64,000 nucleotides of DNA from Nemertoderma westbladi (Eukaryota > Xenacoelomorpha > Nemertodermatida > Nemertodermatidae): assembly GCA_032718475.1 (NCBI GenBank), contig JAUCBJ010007554.1, positions 1 to 64,000 on the forward strand. Direction: 5' to 3'. The position numbers and the translations under genes were made by a program. Every line of letters starts with the position of its first letter. The stretch's first letter is position 1. A model generated the notes under the pieces. The model did not search any database, was not told the DNA's origin, and was given only the letters and a program-made list of their open reading frames with translations. Below, piece by piece: positions 53,083 through 64,000 of this stretch.

Positions 53083-53391
53083 GTAGTTTCTCGGAAGTTC
53101 CTTCGTTTCACAACACGACTATCGTTTCGTACAGAATATAATATACTCGGGAACGTTTTGTCTTGTAGTTGCTAGGGATTTACACCACCTCATTGTATTA
53201 TGAGTTTATGCCAAATGAAGTTTTATTACATACAAAAACACATACACACCCTCCCCTTACTCAATGGCAATAATTCTAGGAATAATATTCCATTCATGAA
53301 ACAAACCACACAAAGAATCACAGTGCCGTAGTGATTGAGAATCCCGGATATTAAGTTTGATGCCCTAACAACTTTGCCAAGTTGCATCAGC
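53083..53391. other. Short unique spacer
   Basis: Nothing recognised between the LINE tail and the next array. Confidence 0.5.
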
Positions 53392-56300
53392 CTTGTTTGT
53401 ACATGGATTACTGTAAATGGATTACTGTAGCATTGTTTGTAAATGGATTACTGTAGCATTGTTTGTAAATGGATTACTGTAGCATTGTTTGTAAATGGAT
53501 TACTGTAGCATTGTTTGTAAATGGATTACTGTAGCATTGTTTGTAAATGGAATACTGTAGCTTTGTTTATAAATGGATTACTGTAAATGGATTTTTGTAA
53601 ATGGATTACTGTAGCATTGTTTGTAAATGGATTACTGTAGCATTGTTTGTAAATGGAATACTGTAGCTTTGTTTATAAAAATGGATTACTGTAAATGGAT
53701 TTTTGTAAATGGATTACTGTAGCATTGTTTGTAAATGGATTACTGTAGCATTGTTTGTAAATGGATTACTGTAGCATTGTTTGTAAATGGAATACTGTAG
53801 CTTTGTTTATAAATGGATCACTGTAAATGGATTACTGTAGCATTGTTTGTAAATGGATTACTGTAGCATTGTTTGTAAATGGATTACTGTAGCATTGTTT
53901 GTAAATGGAATACTGTAGCTTTGTTTATAAATGGATCACTGTAAATGGATTACTGTAGCATTGTTTGTAAATGGATTACTGTAGCATTGTTTGTAAATGG
54001 ATTACTGTAGCATTGTTTGTAAATGGAATACTGTAGCTTTGTTTATAAATGGATTACTGTAAATTGATTTTTGTAAATGGATTACTGTAGAATTGTTTGT
54101 AAATGGATTACTGTAGCATTGTTTGTAAATGGATTACTGTAGCATTGTTTGTAAATGGATTACTGTAGCATTGTTTGTAAATGGATTACTGTAGCATTGT
54201 TTGTAAATGGATTACTGTAACATTGTTTGTAAATGGAATACTGTAGCTTTGTTTATAAATGGATTACTGTAAATGGATTTTTGTAAATGGATTACTGTAG
54301 CATTGTTTGTAAATGGATTAATGTAGAATTGTTTGTAAATGGATTACTGTAGCATTGTTTGTAAATGGATTACTGTAGCATTGTTGTAAATGGATTACTG
54401 TAGAATTGTTTGTAAATGGGTTACTGTAGCATTGTTTGTAAATGGATTACTGTAGCATTGTTTGTAAATGGATATTACTGTAGCATTGTTTGCAAATGGA
54501 TTACTGTAGCATTGTTTGTAAATGGATAACTGTAGCATTGTTTGTAAATGGATTACTGTAGCATTGTTTGTAAATGGATTACTGTAGCATTGTTTGTAAA
54601 TGGAATACTGTAGCTTTGTTTATAAATGGATTACTGTAAATGGATTTTTGTAAATGGATTACTGTAGCATTGTTTGTAAATGGGTTACTGTAGCATTGTT
54701 TGTAAATGGATTACTGTAGCATTGTTTGTAAATGGATATTACTGTAGCATTGTTTGCAAATGGATTACTGTAGCATTGTTTGTAAATGGATAACTGTAGC
54801 ATTGTTTGTAAATGGATTACTGTAACATTGTTTGTAAATGGATTATTGTTGCATTGTTTGTAAATGGATTACTGTAGCATTGTTTGTAAATGGATATTAC
54901 TGTAGCATTGTTTGTAAATGGTTTACTGTAGCATTGTTTGTAAATGGATAACTGTAGCATTGTTTGTAAATGGATTACTGTAGCATTGTTTGTAAATAGA
55001 TTACTGTAGCATTGTTTGTAAATGGATTACTGTAGCATTGTTTGTAAATGGATTACTGTAGCATTGTTTGTAAATGGTTAACTGTAGCATTGTTTGTAAA
55101 TGGATTAATGTAGCATTGTTTGTAAATGGATTACTGTAGCATTGTTTGTAAATGGATTAATGTAGCATGTTTGTAAATGGATTACTGTAGCATTGTTTGT
55201 AAATGGATTACTGTAGCATTGTTGTAAATGGATTACTGTAGCATTGTTTGTAAATGGATTACTGTAGCATTGTTTGTAAATGGATTAATGTATCATTGTT
55301 TGTAAATGGATTACTGTAGCATTGTTTGTAAATGGATTACTGTAGCATTGTTTGTAAACGGAATACTGTAGCTTTGTTTATAAATGGATTACTGTAGCAT
55401 TGTTTGTAAATCGATTAATGTATCATTGTTTGTAAATGGATTACTGTAGCATTGTTTGTAAATGGATTACTGTAGCATTGTTTGTAAATGGATTACTGTA
55501 GCATTGTTTGTAAACGGAATACTGTAGCTTTGTTTATAAATGGATTACTGTAGCATTGTTTGTAAATGGATTAATGTAGCCTTGTATGTAAATGGATTAC
55601 TGTAGCATTGTTTGTAAATGGTTAACTGTAGCATTGTTTGTAAACGGAATACTGTAGCTTTGTTTATAAATGGATTACTGTAGCATTGTTTGTAAATGGA
55701 TTAATGTATCATTGTTTGTAAATGGATTACTGTAGCATTGTTTGTAAATGGATTACTGTAGCATTGTTTGTAAATGGATTACTGTAGCATTGTATGTAAA
55801 TGGATTACCGTAGCATTGTTTGTAAATGGATTAATGTATCATTGTTTGTAAACGGAATACTGTAGCTTTGTTTATAAATGGATTACTGTAGCATTGTTTG
55901 TAAATGGATTAATGTAGCATTGTCTGTAAATGGATTACTGTAGCATTTTTTGTAAACGGAATACTGTAGCTTTGTTTATAAATGGATTACTGTAGCATTG
56001 TTTGTAAATGGATTAATGTAGCATTGTCTGTAAATGGATTACTGTAGCATTGTTTGTAAACGGAATACTGTAGCTTTGTTTATAAATGGATTACTGTAGT
56101 ATTGTTTGTAAACGGAATACTGTAGCTTTGTTTATAAATGGATTACTGTAGCATTGTTTATAAATGGATTACTGTAGCATTGTTTGTAAATGGATTACTG
56201 TAGCATTGTTTGTAAACGGAATACTGTAGCTTTGTTTATAAATGGATTACTGTAGCATTGTTTGTAAATGGATTAATGTAGCATTGTCTGTAAATGGATT

Positions 56301-58070
56301 ACTGTAGCATTGTCTGTAAACGGAATACTGTAGCTTTGTTTATAAATGGATTACTGTAGCATTGTTTGTAAATGGATTACTGTAGCATTGTTTGTAAACG
56401 GATTACTGTAGCATTGTTTGTAAATGGATTACTGTAGCATTGTTTGTAAATGGATTACTGTAGCATTGTTTGTAAATGGATTACTGTAGCATTGTTTGTA
56501 AATGGATTAATGTAGCATTGTTTATAAATGGAATACTGTAGCTTTGTTTATAAATGGATTACTGTAGCATTGTTTGTAAATGACTGTAGCATTGTTATTG
56601 TTTGTAAATGGATTACTGTAGCATTGTTTGTAAACGGAATACTGTAGCTTTGTTTATAAATGGATTACTGTAGCATTGTTTGTAAATGGATTAATGTAGC
56701 ATTGTCTGTAAATGGATTACTGTAGCATTGTCTGTAAACGGAATACTGTAGCTTTGTTTATAAATGGATTACTGTAGCATTGTTTGTAAATGGATTACTG
56801 TAGCATTGTTTGTAAACGGATTACTGTAGCATTGTTTGTAAATGGATTACTGTAGCATTGTTTGTAAATGGATTACTGTAGCATTGTTTGTAAATGGATT
56901 ACTGTAGCATTGTTTGTAAATGGATTAATGTAGCATTGTTTGTAAATGGATTACTGTAGCATTGTTTGTAAATGGATTAATGTAGCATTGTTTGTAAACG
57001 GAATACTGTAGCTTTGTTTATAAATGGATTACTGTAGCATTGTTTGTAAATGGATTACTGTAGCATTGTTTGTAAATTGATTACTGTAGCATTGTTTGTA
57101 AATGGATTACTGTAGCATTGTTTGTAAATGGATTAATGTAGCACTGTTTATAAATGGAATACTGTAGCTTTGTTTATAAATGGATTACTGTAGCATTGTT
57201 TGTAAATGGATTACTGTAGCGTTGTTTGTAAATGGATTAATGTAGCATTGTTTGTAAATGGATTAATGTAGCATTGTTTATAAATGGAATACTGTAGCTT
57301 TGTTTATAAATGGATTACTGTAGCATTGTTTGTAAATGGATTACTGTAGCATTGTTATTGTTTGTAAATGGATTACTGTAGCATTGTTTGTAAATGGATT
57401 AATGTAGCATTGTTTATAAATGGAATACTGTAGCTTTGTTTATAAATGGATTACTGTAGCATTGTTTGTAAATGGATTACTGTAGCATTGTTATTGTTTG
57501 TAAATGGATTACTGTAGCATTGTTTGTAAATGGATTACTGTAGCATTGTTTGTAAATGGATTACTGTAGCATTGTTTGTAAATGGATTAATGTAGCATTG
57601 TTTGTAAATGGATTACTGTAGCATTGTTTGTAAATGGATTAATGTAGCATTGTTTGTAAACGGAATACTGTAGCTTTGTTTATAAATGGATTACTGTAGC
57701 ATTGTTTGTAAATGGATTAATGTAGCATTGTTTGTAAATGGATTACTGTAGCATTGTTTGTAAATGGATTAATGTAGCATTGTTTGTAAACGGAATACTG
57801 TAGCTTTGTTTATAAATGGATTACTGTAGCATTGTTTGTAAATGGATTACTGTAGCATTGTTTGTAAATGGATTACTGTAGCATTGTTTGTAAATGGATT
57901 TTTGTAAATGGATTACTGTAGCATTGTATGTAAATGGATTACTGTAGCATTGTTTGTAAATGGAATACTGTAGCATTGTTTGTAAATGGATTACTGTAGC
58001 ATTGTTTGTAAATGGATTACTGTAGCATTGTTTGTAAATGGTTAACTGTAGCATTGTTTGTAAATGGATT
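53392..58070. repeat. 26-bp minisatellite, about 180 copies
   Basis: Unit GATTACTGTAGCATTGTTTG plus TAAATG. Common variants: AATACTGTAGCTTTGTTTAT, ATTAATGTAGC and ATGGATTTTTGT. The variants occur in recurring multi-unit blocks, so segments were copied as groups. It is the longest array apart from the 53-bp satellite. Confidence 0.96.
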
Positions 58071-58848
58071 GTGAATGGTTAGTTCCTCAGTGTTCCAACA
58101 GGAAGGTCGTGAGATCGAGCCCCAGAAAAGGAACAGAAGTAAAATTGCTAGGAATACTAACGGTATTACGGGTTTCGAGGTCGCTGATCATGATGAGAAT
58201 TGTGGAAAATATTCGTGCTATGCAACCATTATTTTTTGAGCAATTCTGGTGCCCCACGATGAAAATTACAAACTCTAGCAAAAATGTCAAACTGTTTCTT
58301 TTGCATTTCGTTGGGTAATTCTGAAGCTACACTGGTTTTCAAGGTAGATAACGATACAACTCATTAAAAACATATTTTGTTCTAATCGGTTTATTCTAAA
58401 AACAACTATCGTTTTTGGTGTTTGTCTGCTGTGACAAATAATACAAGTAGCATCAAATTTCAAACTGCCAAAAATTGAACTGGGTTGGATCATTTTGAAG
58501 CTATAAGGTGTTCGAGGTCGCAGATCACGATAGAACTTGTTATAAACCTTTTATAAATGGTTTATAACAAGTTCTATACACTTCCATAAATGGAAGAGTA
58601 ACCATCAAATTTATTATCAAATTATGCTACTTTGAGTGTCATAATATACTATAATTCAGCTACAAAGAAAGCCCATTTAAGGCCATAATTAGGTTGATTT
58701 GGTGGTGTTATCATATCATATTTACATTACTTATTTTTTTCGTGTCCCAGGGGGCGCATTCCAAATTACCAGAAATTTTCTCGAATGTTATATTTGAGTT
58801 CTATAATGATTTAATGGGCAATAATCCAAGATACCTGTAGGGTAATAT
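58071..58848. other. Repeat-derived spacer with a tRNA-like head and a perfect hairpin
   Basis: Starts with GGTTAGTTCCTCAGTG and GATCGAGCCCC, a weak tRNA-like pair. The phrase CGAGGTCGCTGATCATGAT (58176) recurs as CGAGGTCGCAGATCACGAT at about 58513. A 19-bp perfect hairpin follows (58530-58577). Small ORFs are unrecognised. Confidence 0.45.
58530..58577. repeat. Perfect 19-bp inverted repeat with 10-bp loop
   Basis: ATAGAACTTGTTATAAACC at 58530-58548 is the exact complement of 58559-58577. Confidence 0.9.
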
Positions 58849-59531
58849 TTATTTATATAATGAACCTGTCATAGAAGAATCGAACTCCATCTTAAATAAA
58901 TCGATAGTCACTGCCAATGTTACCAGGGAGATCATTCCATCGACGCACGCACCGCACACTGAAAAATTTGCCTCTGATATCAAGTCGTGCTCGGGATTTA
59001 GCCAAGTTGAGTGGGTTGCAGGAGATCCTGGTGGGTCAAGCGCGCTGCTGTACTGACTCCAAGAGGGTAATATCACTCTGTAACCATGGCGACCAAGCTT
59101 GAACACAATATTCAAGGTGAGGACGAACATACTGCTTCTCGAGTTTTACCCAAGTTTACTTATCTCGGTAGTGGAAAGTACGAGACATCTGACCGAGAAC
59201 CTGGTTCGCCATCTTGACAGCAGCCGCGCAATGAAGAGATGGCTCCAAAGAGAATGACTCACCAAGAGCCCAACATCCTTTCTACGTCCACTGACTCTAG
59301 GACAGTTCCAGCTGGATCAAATCCTCCCATGATGTAAGAGTGATTATTATTCCTGCCAAAATATAGAACATGGCATTTCGTATGATTGAACATCATCTGC
59401 CAATCACTGGACCACATTAATGGGTTATCAATATCAGCCTGGAGAAGTCCCCGGTCGTAATCAGAGTTTATTACACCGCCAATCTTAGTATCGTATGCGA
59501 ATTTAAATATAAAGAGCTTGGTCAATGTCAT
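58849..59531 (-). pseudogene. LINE reverse transcriptase fragment, frameshifted relic
   Basis: On the minus strand 59531-59259 reads AYDTKIGGVINSDYDRGLLQ and WSSDWQMMFNHTKCHVLYFG, close to the RT region after the catalytic box of CR1/jockey-like LINEs; the expected FADDTKI reads FAYDTKI. After frame changes, 59100-58850 gives LLESVQQ-like and RARLDIRGKFFSVRCVRRWN words from the polyprotein C-terminus. About 150 bp between them have lost the match. Confidence 0.85.
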
Positions 59532-59655
59532 AATGGTTGATCAGCATCCAAAAAACCGCTATATACCGCAAATAAATTAATTTTAGTGAACTATAAAAAC
59601 TTTTTAAAAATTTTAGCATGAAAAATAGCGGAGATGGGTATGGGTGTGGGTATGG

Positions 59656-62600
59656 GTTCCCGCGCTACTCTTTGGTGGAGATCTCCGCACGAGGATGATA
59701 AACTACTGGAAGGCCGGTTCCCGCGCTACTCTTTGGTGGAGATCTCCGCACGAGGATGATAAACTACTGGAAGGCCGGTTCCCGCGCTACTCTTTGGTGG
59801 AGATCTCCGCACGAGGATGATAAACTACTGGAAGGGCGGTTCCCGCGCCACTCTTTGGTGGAGATCTCCGCACGAGGATGATAAACTACTGGAAGGCCGG
59901 TTCCCACGCTACTCTTTGGTGGAGATCTCCGCAGGATGATATAAACTACTGGAAGGCCGATTCCCACGCTACTCTTTGGTGGAGATCTCCGCACGACGAT
60001 GATAAACTACTGGAAGGCCGATTCCCGCGCTACTCTTTGGTGGAGATCTCCGCACGAGGATGATAAACTACTGGAAGGCTGGTTCCCGCGCTACTCTTTG
60101 GTGGAGATCTCCGCACGACGATGATAAACTACTGGAAGGCCGGTTCCCGCGCTACTCTTTGGTGGAGATCTCCGCACGAGGATGATAAACTACTGGAAGG
60201 CCGGTTCCCACGCTACTCTTTGGTGGAGATCTCCGCAGGATGATATAAACTACTGGAAGGCCGATTCTCACGCTACTCTTTGGTGGAGATCTCCGCACGA
60301 CGATGATAAACTACTGGAAGGCCGATTCCCGCGCTACTCTTTGGTGGAGATCTCCGCACGAGGATGACAAACTACTGGAAGGCCGGTTCCCGCGCTACTC
60401 TTTGGTGGAGATCTCCGCACGAGGATGATAAACTACTGGAAGGCCGGTTCCCGCGCTACTCTTTGGTGGAGATCTCCGCACGAGGATGATAAACTACTGG
60501 AAGGCCGGTTCCCACGCTACTCTTTGGTGGAGATCTCCGCAGGATGATATAAACTACTGGAAGGCCGATTCCCACGCTACTCTTTGGTGGAGATCTCCGC
60601 ACGACGATGATAAACTACTGGAAGGCCAATTCCCGCGCTACTCTTTGGTGGAGATCTCCGCACGAGGATGATAAACTACTGGAAGGCCGGTTCCCGCGCT
60701 ACTCTTTGGTGGAGATCTCCGCACGACGATGATAAACTACTGAAAGGCCGATTCCCGCGTTACTCTTTGGTGGAGATCTCCGCACGAGGATGATAAACTA
60801 CTGGAAGGCCGGTTCCCGCGCTACTCTTTGGTGGAGATCTCCGCACGAGGATGATAAACTACTGGAAGGCCGGTTCCCGCGCTACTCTTTGGTGGAGATC
60901 TCCGCACGAGGATGATAAACTACTGGAAGGCCGATTCCCACGCTACTCTTTGGTGGAGATCTCCGCAGGATGATATAAACTACTGGAAGGCCGATTCCAG
61001 CGCTACTCTTCGGTGGAGATCTCCGCACGAGGATGATAAACTACTGGAAGGCCGGTTCCCGCGCTACTCTTTGGTGGAGATCTCCGCACGAGGATGATAA
61101 ACTACTGGAAGGCCGGTTCCCACGCTACTCTTTGGTGGAGATCTCCGCACGAGGATGATAAACTACTGGATGGCCGGTTCCCGCGCTACTCTTTGGTGGA
61201 GATCTCCGCACGAGGATGATAAACTACTGGATGGCCGGTTCCCGCGCTACTCTTTGGTGGAGATCTCCGCAGGATGATATAAACTACTGGAAGGCCGATT
61301 CCCGCGCTACTCTTTGGTGGAGATCTCCGCACAACGATGATAAACTACTGGAAGGCCGATTCCCGCGTTACTCTTTGGTGGAGATCTCCGCACGAGGATG
61401 ATAAACTACTGGAAGGCCGGTTCCCGCGCTACTCTTTGGTGGAGATCTCCGCACGAGGATAATAAACTACTGGAAGGCCGGTTCCCGCGCTACTCTTTGG
61501 TGGAGATCTCCGCACGAGGATGATAAACTACTGGATGGCCGGTTCCCGCGCTACTCTTTGGTGGAGATCTCCGCACGACGATGATAAACTACTGGAAGGC
61601 CAGTTCCCGCGCTACTCTTTGGTGGAGATCTCCGCACGAGGATGATAAACTACTGGAAGGCCGGTTCCCGCGTTACTCTTTGGTGGAGATCTCCGCACGA
61701 GGATGATAAACTACTGGAAGGCCGGTTCCCGCGCTACTCTTTGGTGGAGATCTCCGCACGAGGATGATAAACTACTGGAAGGCCGGTTCCCGCGCTACTC
61801 TTTGGTGGAGATCTCCGCACGAGGATGATAAACTACTGGAAGGCCGGTTCCCGCGCTACTCTTTGGTGGAGATCTCCGCACGAGGATGATAAACTACTGG
61901 AAGGCCGGTTCCCGCGCTACTCTTTGGTGGAGATCTCCGCACGAGGATGATAAACTACTGGAAGGCCGGTTCCTGCGCTACTCTTTGGTGGAGATCTCCG
62001 CACGAGGATGATAAATTACTGGAAGGCCGGTTCCCGTGCTACTCTTTGGTGGAGATCTCCGCACGAGGATGATAAACTACTGGAAGGCCGGTTCCCGTGC
62101 TACTCTTTGGTGGAGATCTCCGCACGAGGATGATAAACTACTGGAAGGCCGGTTCCCGCGCTACGCTACTCTTTGGTGGAGATCTCCGCACGAGGATGAT
62201 AAACTACTGGAAGGCCGGTTCCCGCGTTACTCTTTGGTGGAGATCTCCGCACGAGGATGATAAACTACTGGAAGGCCGGTTCCCGCGCTACTCTTTGGTG
62301 GAGATCTCCGCACGAGGATGATAAACTACTGGAAGGCCGGTTCCCGCGTTACTCTTTGGTGGAGATCTCCGCACGAGGATGATAAACTACTGGAAGGCCG
62401 GTTCCCGCGCTACTCTTTGGTGGAGATCTCCGCACGAGGATGATAAACTACTGGAAGGCCGGTTCCCGCGCTACTCTTTGGTGGAGATCTCCGCACGAGG
62501 ATGATAAACTACTGGAAGGCCGGTTCCCACGTTACTCTTTGGTGGAGATCTCCGCACGAGGATGATAAACTACTGGAAGGCCGGTTCCCGCGCTACTCTT

Positions 62601-62903
62601 TGGTGGAGATCTCCGCACGAGGATAATAAACTACTGGAAGGCCGGTTCCCGCGCTACTCTTTGGTGGAGATCTCCGCACGAGGATGATAAACTACTGGAA
62701 GGCCGGTTCCCGCGCTACTCTTTGGTGGAGATCTCCGCACGAGGATGATAAACTACTGGAAGGCCGGTTCCCGCGCTACTCTTTGGTGGAGATCTCCGCA
62801 CGAGGATGATAAACTACTGGAAGGCCGGTTCCCGCGCTACTCTTTGGTGGAGATCTCCGCACGAGGATAATAAACTACTGGAAGGCCGGTTCCCACGCTA
62901 CTC
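59656..62903. repeat. 61-bp satellite, about 53 copies
   Basis: Unit CTACTCTTTGGTGGAGATCT, CCGCACGAGGATGATAAACT, ACTGGAAGGCCGGTTCCCGC, G. Units are highly alike. Variants such as CGCAGGATGATATAAAC recur every five units in the first half (for example 59932, 60236 and 60536), showing a higher-order repeat of about 304 bp. ORFs of 61 codons repeat with that period and are artefacts. Confidence 0.96.
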
Positions 62904-64000
62904 TTTTATGTGCCGCCTTATCTGCTGGTTTAATGCCTTTTTTGAGCATTTTTTACCTTTCTAACTCGTATTAGACTCATTTTATTTGTTTTCAAGTGAA
63001 ATAATTTATTAAACCTACTTTATACTTTTACAGTAATTATTAATCTCAAAGCCAGAACTATGCGCAAATTTAATTTCTTTCTAGAAAGTTCATGTCACAT
63101 CAAATCACCACTAATAATTTATACGTAGGCACTATAATCATGATGTTTTGAAAAATTAGATCCACCATTTTTGAGGTTTTTAGTGCGTGTTTTTTTGTTA
63201 GAGGATCCATACCGCTGCACGCCACCTACCGGAAGAATGGGGAACAGGGTGATTTACGAATCACGCCCAGGTATCCAATATATCCAATATAATATTGCAT
63301 ACCAACGAATATGAGGTGAGGCGATGCTAGCCAGGTGATGGTTAATAACACATCTCAGGTGAGAAGCTAGCATAGGGCCGAAGGAATATGGGGTAACAGC
63401 AGTGGCGAAAACCAACCAATGGGGGGCCGCACATGGCGAGTATAACGTATATCCATTGGTAGGTCACCATGTAGGTAGGGCTGTGTGATAAGTTTCCATA
63501 CATTTTCCATATATCTGTTATCCAATATTAATTGTGTTCAGTTGGCTATTAACTACTGTGGATGTCGGACGGTTTTTGACCGTCGTCGCTGTAGTGACTC
63601 TGTAGTACTTTGAATGATTGTGCTGTAATCCATCTACCGGTACTTATATATACATATCAGCTATTATTAACAACGATAACTTTTATATTTCACCGGCCTA
63701 CGACCTTTCAACCTTCAGTCACCACACCACAAACGCGGCAACGCGTACTATTCCACGACATTGATTTACCCGGTCGGGAGCCCTCGCCAACTCGGAACCC
63801 GTCACATTTTTCAAGCTTTTATTAGCTTTTTTGGGAGCTTTATTCGATATTTTATGTTTTAATATTCCAAAATTATGATATTTATTTTGTAGCAATGGAT
63901 TTCTAGAATATTTTCTAACTATAGAAAACTTGAAGAGGCAGCGCGGAAACGGGCCAGTAAACCATCCTGGTTTCACTATTTCGGGTTTGTGGCGCATCTT
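62904..64000. other. No recognised feature
   Basis: Mixed-composition DNA after the satellite. Two ORFs under 95 codons have no recognised similarity. A short hairpin GACGGTTTTTGACCGTC lies near 63568. Confidence 0.45.

Overview
The window is a stretch of an animal nuclear genome. Spliced genes with GT-AG introns, a LIN37 homologue (an animal MuvB/DREAM subunit), an ER HSP90 (GRP94) gene, BEL/Pao, LINE and piggyBac elements and many minisatellites all point to an invertebrate metazoan. The phylum cannot be fixed from this sequence alone. Nothing prokaryotic (operons, ribosome binding sites, CRISPR) is present.

Layout. 1-1320: AT-rich DNA with a foldback-like repeat. 1330-12956: a complete, young LTR retrotransposon of the BEL/Pao type on the minus strand, with two 1220-bp LTRs, a 5-bp target duplication and a 1339-codon gag-protease ORF; its RT, RNase H and integrase are deleted. 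12957-18075: a 53-bp satellite. 19318-36023 (minus): the last six coding exons of an HSP90B1/GRP94 gene, in frame through the stop codon and ending in an ER-retrieval-like tail. Its introns are filled with unrelated minisatellites. Its 11.1-kb intron also holds an intronless LIN37 gene on the opposite strand (26481-27224). 37421-40470: three more arrays. 41625-44120 (plus): a two-exon gene for a predicted single-pass membrane protein with Ig-like and fibronectin-III-like regions. 44371-46580: a 28-bp array. 46935-52818: a nested palindromic transposon complex holding a piggyBac element with TTAA duplications. 52826-53082 and 58849-59531: LINE relics. 53392-58070 and 59656-62903: two large arrays. 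62904-64000: nothing recognised.

Main observation. About 40% of the window is made of some fourteen different minisatellites with unrelated units. Two of them are built from the junction of a GRP94 exon and its 5' splice site. A 38-bp unit (22 copies) and a 29-bp unit (50 copies) each contain the last bases of the adjoining exon plus GTAAGT, so the correct donor is the first of 22 or 50 near-identical donors. A third array on the same strand (28-bp unit) carries GTAAGTAT in most units, and a two-copy duplication around GTAAGTGA lies just downstream of the gene. Using any downstream donor next to the two exons would bring in an early stop codon. This suggests a process that amplifies 5' splice sites and a spliceosome that must choose the 5'-most copy.

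A second unexplained item is a motif of about 47 nt, present five times in one orientation between 25.7 and 48.6 kb. At each of its four sites it lies inside a short inverted repeat whose arm sequence is specific to that site.
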